Assembly (NCBI GenBank): GCA_045541495.1 | Contig: JAZQJE010000009.1 | Span: 6,666 to 70,665 of the forward strand | Reading direction: 5' to 3' | From: RGIG3009 sp045541495 | GTDB lineage: Bacteria; Bacillota; Clostridia; Oscillospirales; Acutalibacteraceae | Length of the DNA stretch: 64,000 nt | In this document: in pieces, positions 60,434 to 64,000 of the stretch | How positions within the stretch are numbered: position 1 is the first letter of the stretch | Layout: each line of letters starts with the position of its first letter | Program-made: the position numbers and the translations under genes | Notes under the pieces: model-generated | The model's database searches: none | What the model saw: only the letters and a program-made list of their open reading frames with translations | What the model was told of the DNA's origin: nothing

Positions 60434-60877
60434 ATGGTTTTCTGGGGATTTATCCTTGCTGTTGGCGGGCTCCTCACGGTGCTTGTCACCTTCCTCGACA
60501 GCCTCAATATCTTTTCCGATATGGCAGCTTTGGGTTTCATGCCTTGGGTAGCGCGGTTCTTTAACCCCGCCCACTTGACGGGTAAAAAGATTGCGTTTTA
60601 TATTGCGGTTGTTCTGCTGATTCTCGGCGTTATTCTCTTCATCGTCGGCAAGATTAGATCGGCAAAAAGCGGTGAACAGGATGCGCAAACGCAAAAAGGC
60701 CTGAAATTCTTCCGTGATCTCAAAGGTGAGTTCAAGAAGATTACGTGGCCGGCGATGCCCACTGTTATCCGCAATACCGGTGTTACGCTGGCGTTGTGCC
60801 TGATCCTGGGCGCGATCATCTGCGTGATCGATCTGGGACTCGGTCTGTTGATCGATCTGTTGATTTCGCTAGGCTGA
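60434..60877 (+). CDS. secE: Preprotein translocase subunit SecE with N-terminal extension
   Basis: 147 residues versus about 60 for Bacillus SecE. The C-terminal part (about 88-147) is SecE: KFFRDLKGEFKKITWPAMPTVI (core KKITWP) followed by a membrane helix. The first 80 residues add two extra membrane helices (2-22 and 51-72). AAGGAGAAAC precedes ATG 60434. SecE clamps SecY in the translocon. The extended form resembles three-helix proteobacterial SecE in topology. Confidence 0.9.
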   Translation: MVFWGFILAVGGLLTVLVTFLDSLNIFSDMAALGFMPWVARFFNPAHLTGKKIAFYIAVVLLILGVILFIVGKIRSAKSGEQDAQTQKGLKFFRDLKGEFKKITWPAMPTVIRNTGVTLALCLILGAIICVIDLGLGLLIDLLISLG

Positions 60878-60893
60878 TAGGAGGGTACCGTTC

Positions 60894-61415
60894 ATGGCAG
60901 ACGAGGCGAGATGGTATGTGGTACATACCTATTCCGGCTATGAAAACAAGGTAGCAACGAACTTAGAAAAGATTGTTGAGAACCGTAAACTCCAAGACTG
61001 GATCCATGAGATCTCCATCCCCACCGAAACAGTGACGGAGATTAAAGACGGTCAAAAGAAAGAAGTCGAGCGCAAAATTTTCCCCGGTTATGTCCTCGTT
61101 AAGATGGTCATGACCGACGAATCTTGGTATATCGTACGCAATACCCGCGGTTGTACCGGCTTTGTAGGCCCCAACGGCAAACCCACTCCCCTCACCGAGG
61201 AAGAAGTGGCGGCTTTGGGTGTGGAAAAACACGAAGTTGAGATCAATTACGCGGTGGGCGACATGGTCCGCATTGTCGACGGCCCGTTGGAGAATTTCTC
61301 CGGCCGCGTGGACGAGATCGACCAAGAGAAAAACAAAGTCCGTGTCACCGTATCCATGTTCGGACGAGAAACGCCCGTGGAACTGGAACTGGATCAAGCG
61401 GAACTTATGGAATAA
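60894..61415 (+). CDS. nusG: Transcription termination/antitermination factor NusG
   Basis: 173 residues. NGN domain starting WYVVHTYSGYENKVATNLE, PGYVLVKMVM, NTRGCTGFVG, and a C-terminal KOW domain (VRIVDGPLENFSGRVDEID). Binds RNA polymerase beta' clamp helices and links to ribosome or Rho. 16 bases after secE. Confidence 0.97.
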   Translation: MADEARWYVVHTYSGYENKVATNLEKIVENRKLQDWIHEISIPTETVTEIKDGQKKEVERKIFPGYVLVKMVMTDESWYIVRNTRGCTGFVGPNGKPTPLTEEEVAALGVEKHEVEINYAVGDMVRIVDGPLENFSGRVDEIDQEKNKVRVTVSMFGRETPVELELDQAELME

Positions 61416-61470
61416 GATAGGCTTATTCCGCTATTCGAATGAGGTTTTAGGGCAATGCCCTTTCCTGTGC

Positions 61471-61530
61471 GTCGGACACTTTTCCGACTGTGGGAGGTGC
61501 GGCTCATCGAAAGATGAAAGACCGCTCCGC
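61471..61530 (+). promoter_or_regulatory. Structured leader before rplK-rplA, candidate L1 autoregulatory site
   Basis: The 146-base nusG-rplK gap holds GTCGGA/TCCGAC (61471-61488) and a second hairpin with CATC-GAAA-GATG (61505-61516) inside GCGG (61499-61502)/CCGC (61522-61525) and an asymmetric AAAGA side. The GAUGAAAG strand resembles the L1-binding motif of 23S rRNA and L11 operon leaders. Assignment by shape only. Confidence 0.4.
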
Positions 61531-61561
61531 CTTTACCACAATTTTTGGAGGTGCAAGAAAA

Positions 61562-61987
61562 ATGGCTCAAAAGATTACCGGGTACATTAAACTGCAAATT
61601 CCGGCTGGCAAAGCCACGCCGGCACCCCCTGTTGGCCCTGCTCTGGGTCAGCATGGTGTGAACATCATGGCGTTCACGAAGGAATTTAACGAGCGCACGA
61701 AGAACGATGCGGGTCTGATCATTCCCGTGGTCATCACCGTGTATGCCGACCGTTCCTTTACCTTTATCACCAAGACCCCTCCGGCTGCTGTTCTGATCAA
61801 GAAGGCTTGCGGCATTGAAACCGCTTCCGGCGTTCCGAACAAGAACAAGGTTGCCAAGATTACCAAGGAGCAGGTAAAGAAGATTGCCGAAACCAAAATG
61901 CCCGACTTGAATGCGTCCAGCATCGAATCCGCCATGAGCATGGTGGCCGGTACTGCGCGTAGCATGGGCATCGAAGTTGTCGACTGA
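61562..61987 (+). CDS. rplK: 50S ribosomal protein L11
   Basis: 141 residues, standard. AQKITGYIKLQIPAGKATPAPPVGPALGQHGVNIM start (shown in part: PPVGPALGQHGVNIM) and a C-terminal rRNA-binding domain with AGTARSMGI. Forms the GTPase-associated stalk base with 23S rRNA. GGAGGTGCAAG precedes ATG 61562. Confidence 0.98.
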   Translation: MAQKITGYIKLQIPAGKATPAPPVGPALGQHGVNIMAFTKEFNERTKNDAGLIIPVVITVYADRSFTFITKTPPAAVLIKKACGIETASGVPNKNKVAKITKEQVKKIAETKMPDLNASSIESAMSMVAGTARSMGIEVVD

Positions 61988-62094
61988 TTTCCGCGTTCCG
62001 GGTGGGAGGAACCAATTTCGCATTCCGATTTTACCACTCATACCTCCTGCACTCATATAGCAGGGATGGTAACTAACAGGGAGGAAGAAACCAA

Positions 62095-62784
62095 ATGAAA
62101 CATGGTAAGAAATATGTCGACAGTGCGAAGCTGATCGACCGCGGCGCGCAATACGACGTTGCCGAAGCGTTGGACATTGCCGTTAAGACCGGCAAAGCCA
62201 AATTTGATGAAACTGTAGAAGTTCACGTAAAATTGGGCGTTGACAGCCGTCACGCCGATCAACAGGTCCGTGGCGCCGTTGTGTTGCCCCACGGTACCGG
62301 TAAAACGGTTCGTGTGCTGGTGTTCTGCAAAGAAGACAAGCAAAAGGCCGCTTTGGATGCCGGCGCTGACTATGTTGGCGCTGATGATCTGGTCGCTAAG
62401 ATCAACGGCGGCTGGATGGATTTCGACGTTGTGGTCGCCAGCCCTGACATGATGGGTCTGGTCGGTCGTTTGGGTAAAGTGCTCGGCCCCCGTGGCTTGA
62501 TGCCCAACCCCAAAGCCGGTACCGTTACCCCCGACGTAGCGAAAGCCGTCACCGACGCCAAAGCCGGTAAAATCGAGTACCGTCTCGACAAAACCAACAT
62601 CATTCACTGTCCCATCGGCAAAGTTTCCTTCGGTGTTGAGAAACTCCAAGAAAACTTCGACGCGTTGCTTGGTGCCATCGTTCGTGCCAAACCCGCCGCT
62701 GCCAAGGGTCAGTACATCCGTTCTTGCACCGTGGCCGCTACGATGGGCCCCGGCATTAAGATCAACCCCGCCAAAGTTGGCTAA
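62095..62784 (+). CDS. rplA: 50S ribosomal protein L1
   Basis: 229 residues, standard. MKHGKKYVDSAKLID, VRGAVVLPHGTGKTVRVLVF and the LGPRGLMPNPKAGTV signature near 133. Forms the L1 stalk that moves E-site tRNA, and usually represses its own operon. Preceded by GGGAGGAAG; 107-base gap to rplK contains no gene. Confidence 0.98.
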   Translation: MKHGKKYVDSAKLIDRGAQYDVAEALDIAVKTGKAKFDETVEVHVKLGVDSRHADQQVRGAVVLPHGTGKTVRVLVFCKEDKQKAALDAGADYVGADDLVAKINGGWMDFDVVVASPDMMGLVGRLGKVLGPRGLMPNPKAGTVTPDVAKAVTDAKAGKIEYRLDKTNIIHCPIGKVSFGVEKLQENFDALLGAIVRAKPAAAKGQYIRSCTVAATMGPGIKINPAKVG

Positions 62785-62803
62785 AAAATTTGGTTGCAAC
62801 CAC

Positions 62804-62831
62804 TTGCAATTTTTGTGAGTGTGTGCTATAA
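62804..62831 (+). promoter_or_regulatory. SigmaA promoter of rplJL
   Basis: TTGCAA (62804-62809), 16 bases, TATAAT (62826-62831), 20 bases after the rplA stop. Confidence 0.85.
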
Positions 62832-62842
62832 TCAACAAGCTG

Positions 62843-62990
62843 TTCTTCCACAGACAGCGGGTGCGCTTGTGATGAGTGCCTAACGGACATACCGCCCGCC
62901 GAGGTCGAAAGGCTTTAATGTAAAGCATTGCTTTGTGTTATTGCGCCCTTTCTGTGGAAACGGAAACCCCGTTTTCTTTTGGAAAAACAG
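62843..62990 (+). promoter_or_regulatory. Ribosomal protein L10 leader
   Basis: The stretch CCACAGACAGCGGGTGCGC through TACCGCCCGCCGAGGTCGAAAGG matches the L10-leader pattern (CAGACAGYRGGTG ... CCGCCGAGGT), and further stems (TTTCTGTGGAAACGG region) follow, between the rplJL promoter and rplJ. L10(L12)4 binds it to limit its own synthesis, by attenuation or translation control. Confidence 0.85.
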
Positions 62991-63023
62991 CGGACACATT
63001 TTCATCGGAGGTGAAACAAACAA

Positions 63024-63539
63024 ATGCCGAGTGAGAAAGTATTGCTGCAAAAGCAGGCTCTGGTTGCTGACCTGACCGAGAAGCTGAATAGCGCCGCATC
63101 CGGTGTGGTAGTCGATTATTCGGGTATCACCGTGGCTGATGACACTATTCTCCGCCGCAAACTGCGTGAAGCCGGTGTTGAGTACGCCGTTGTGAAAAAC
63201 ACGCTGTTGGGTCGCGCTGCCGACAACGCCGGTTACGGTGAATTGAAGAGCGTGCTGGAGGGTACCACCGCCATCGCGATTGCGAAAGAAGACGCGTTGG
63301 CTCCCGCCAAAGTTTTGTGCGAGTATGCCGAGAAACACGACAACTTCAAGATCAAAGCCGGTATCTTTGAGGGCAAGGTCGTCGATGACGCCACTGTTAA
63401 AGAACTGTCCAAGGTCCCGCCGAGAGAGGTTTTGTTGTCCATGTTCTTGGGCGGCTTGACTGCCACCATTGGCAATTTGGCCCGCGCACTGAATGCCGTT
63501 GCCGAGAAACAGGGAGCGGAGGCTCCTGCCGAAGCGTAA
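63024..63539 (+). CDS. rplJ: 50S ribosomal protein L10
   Basis: 171 residues. PSEKVLLQKQALVADLTEKL start, VVVDYSGITVADDTILRRKLREAG (shown in part: YSGITVADDT), KNTLLGRAA and C-terminal helix for L7/L12 dimers. Scaffold of the ribosomal stalk. CGGAGGTG precedes ATG 63024. Confidence 0.97.
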   Translation: MPSEKVLLQKQALVADLTEKLNSAASGVVVDYSGITVADDTILRRKLREAGVEYAVVKNTLLGRAADNAGYGELKSVLEGTTAIAIAKEDALAPAKVLCEYAEKHDNFKIKAGIFEGKVVDDATVKELSKVPPREVLLSMFLGGLTATIGNLARALNAVAEKQGAEAPAEA

Positions 63540-63597
63540 TTCGCTTCACCAAACTGTCGTAAGACAAACTATATTAAAAATTACGGAGGTATTTACC

Positions 63598-63972
63598 ATG
63601 TCTGAGAAAATCACCAACATGATCGAAGAGATCAAAGCTCTGACCGTTCTCGAACTGAACGAACTGGTCAAAGCCATCGAAGAAGAATTCGGTGTTTCCG
63701 CCGCTGCTCCCGTGGCCGTGATGGCCGGTGGCGCTGCTCCCGCTGCTGCCGCTGAGGAGAAAACCGACTTTGATGTTATCTTGGCTGAAGTTGGCCCCAA
63801 CAAGATCAACGTTATCAAAGTTGTGCGTGAGATCACCGGTCTCGGCCTGAAAGAGGCGAAAGATCTGGTTGACGGCGCTCCCAAGGCTGTTAAAGAAGGT
63901 GCCGGCAAAGACGATGCCGAAGCCATCAAAGCCAAATTGGAAGAAGCCGGCGCGAAAGTGGAACTCAAATAA
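63598..63972 (+). CDS. rplL: 50S ribosomal protein L7/L12
   Basis: 124 residues. N-terminal dimerisation helices (LTVLELNELVKAIEEEFGV), the Ala-rich hinge (AAPAAAAEEKT), and the C-terminal factor-binding domain KINVIKVVREITGLGLKEAKDLV. It recruits translation GTPases. TACGGAGG precedes ATG 63598. The last 28 bases of the window hold no clear feature; rpoB would be expected next. Confidence 0.98.
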   Translation: MSEKITNMIEEIKALTVLELNELVKAIEEEFGVSAAAPVAVMAGGAAPAAAAEEKTDFDVILAEVGPNKINVIKVVREITGLGLKEAKDLVDGAPKAVKEGAGKDDAEAIKAKLEEAGAKVELK

Positions 63973-64000
63973 GTTTGCTTTCTCAAAAAGCCACCGATGG

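Overview
The window reads as a chromosomal segment of a spore-forming, anaerobic member of the Clostridia, probably an Oscillospirales/Ruminococcaceae-type gut or rumen bacterium. The basis is gene order and content: the Bacillota block hup-rqcP-yabP-yabQ-divIC-yabR, a CIRCE-controlled groESL, RNase M5, HemZ, a ferredoxin-dependent 2-oxoacid oxidoreductase, T-box leaders and Thr-rich lipoprotein linkers. This is inference; no 16S rRNA or other decisive marker is present. No tRNA or rRNA gene, CRISPR array, IS element or replication origin was seen.

Layout. 1-4.7 kb: 3' end of relA/spoT, then dtd, an MBL hydrolase, hemZ, a uridine-kinase-like gene and a small zinc-ribbon gene. 4.7-8 kb: purine nucleoside phosphorylase, HU, RqcP, the sporulation pair YabP/YabQ (with a textbook SigmaE promoter), DivIC and YabR. 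8-17 kb: THUMP methyltransferase, lipid kinase, groES-groEL, uvrB-uvrA. 17-25 kb: a membrane-anchored LysM/M23 peptidase, DUF1653, typA, comEC, holA, rnmV. 25-30 kb: xanthine phosphoribosyltransferase plus a BMP-type nucleoside ABC importer, together a purine salvage unit. 30-37.6 kb: a transglutaminase-like lipoprotein, a membrane protein, a catalytically dead NlpC/P60-like lipoprotein, a DUF1015 protein, a Na/Pi cotransporter behind a Pho box, and TspO. 37.6-41 kb: cysK divergent from metY-metA (sulfur assimilation to Cys and Met).

The most striking region is 41-50.6 kb. Two tandem genes encode an XRE helix-turn-helix, a cupin and an AMP-forming acyl-CoA synthetase in one polypeptide. Each is preceded by its own T-box riboswitch. 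The best specifier readings are AUC (Ile) for the first and GUA (Val) for the second. The second gene continues into an operon with a MinD-like ATPase, the four subunits of a 2-ketoisovalerate-type ferredoxin oxidoreductase, and a branched-chain aminotransferase. Read together this is a pathway that activates branched short-chain acids, reductively carboxylates the acyl-CoAs to 2-oxo acids and transaminates them to Val/Ile/Leu, switched on by uncharged tRNA.

50.6-55.5 kb: greA-lysS, followed by an AT-rich 2.7-kb island (an AraC/GyrI regulator, a GyrI-like protein and two hypothetical genes). The lysS 3' end (MKPLD-stop) occurs three times, at the start, middle and end of this island. The GC-rich terminator that appears to have been the original lysS terminator now lies beyond the last copy. 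This looks like cassette-type insertion at the lysS 3' end. 55.5-60 kb: leftward operon of an alpha/beta hydrolase, a membrane-anchored MurF-like ligase, Ddl and a nucleosidase. 60-64 kb: rpmG-secE-nusG-rplK-rplA, then an L10-leader-controlled rplJ-rplL, running toward rpoB beyond the window.
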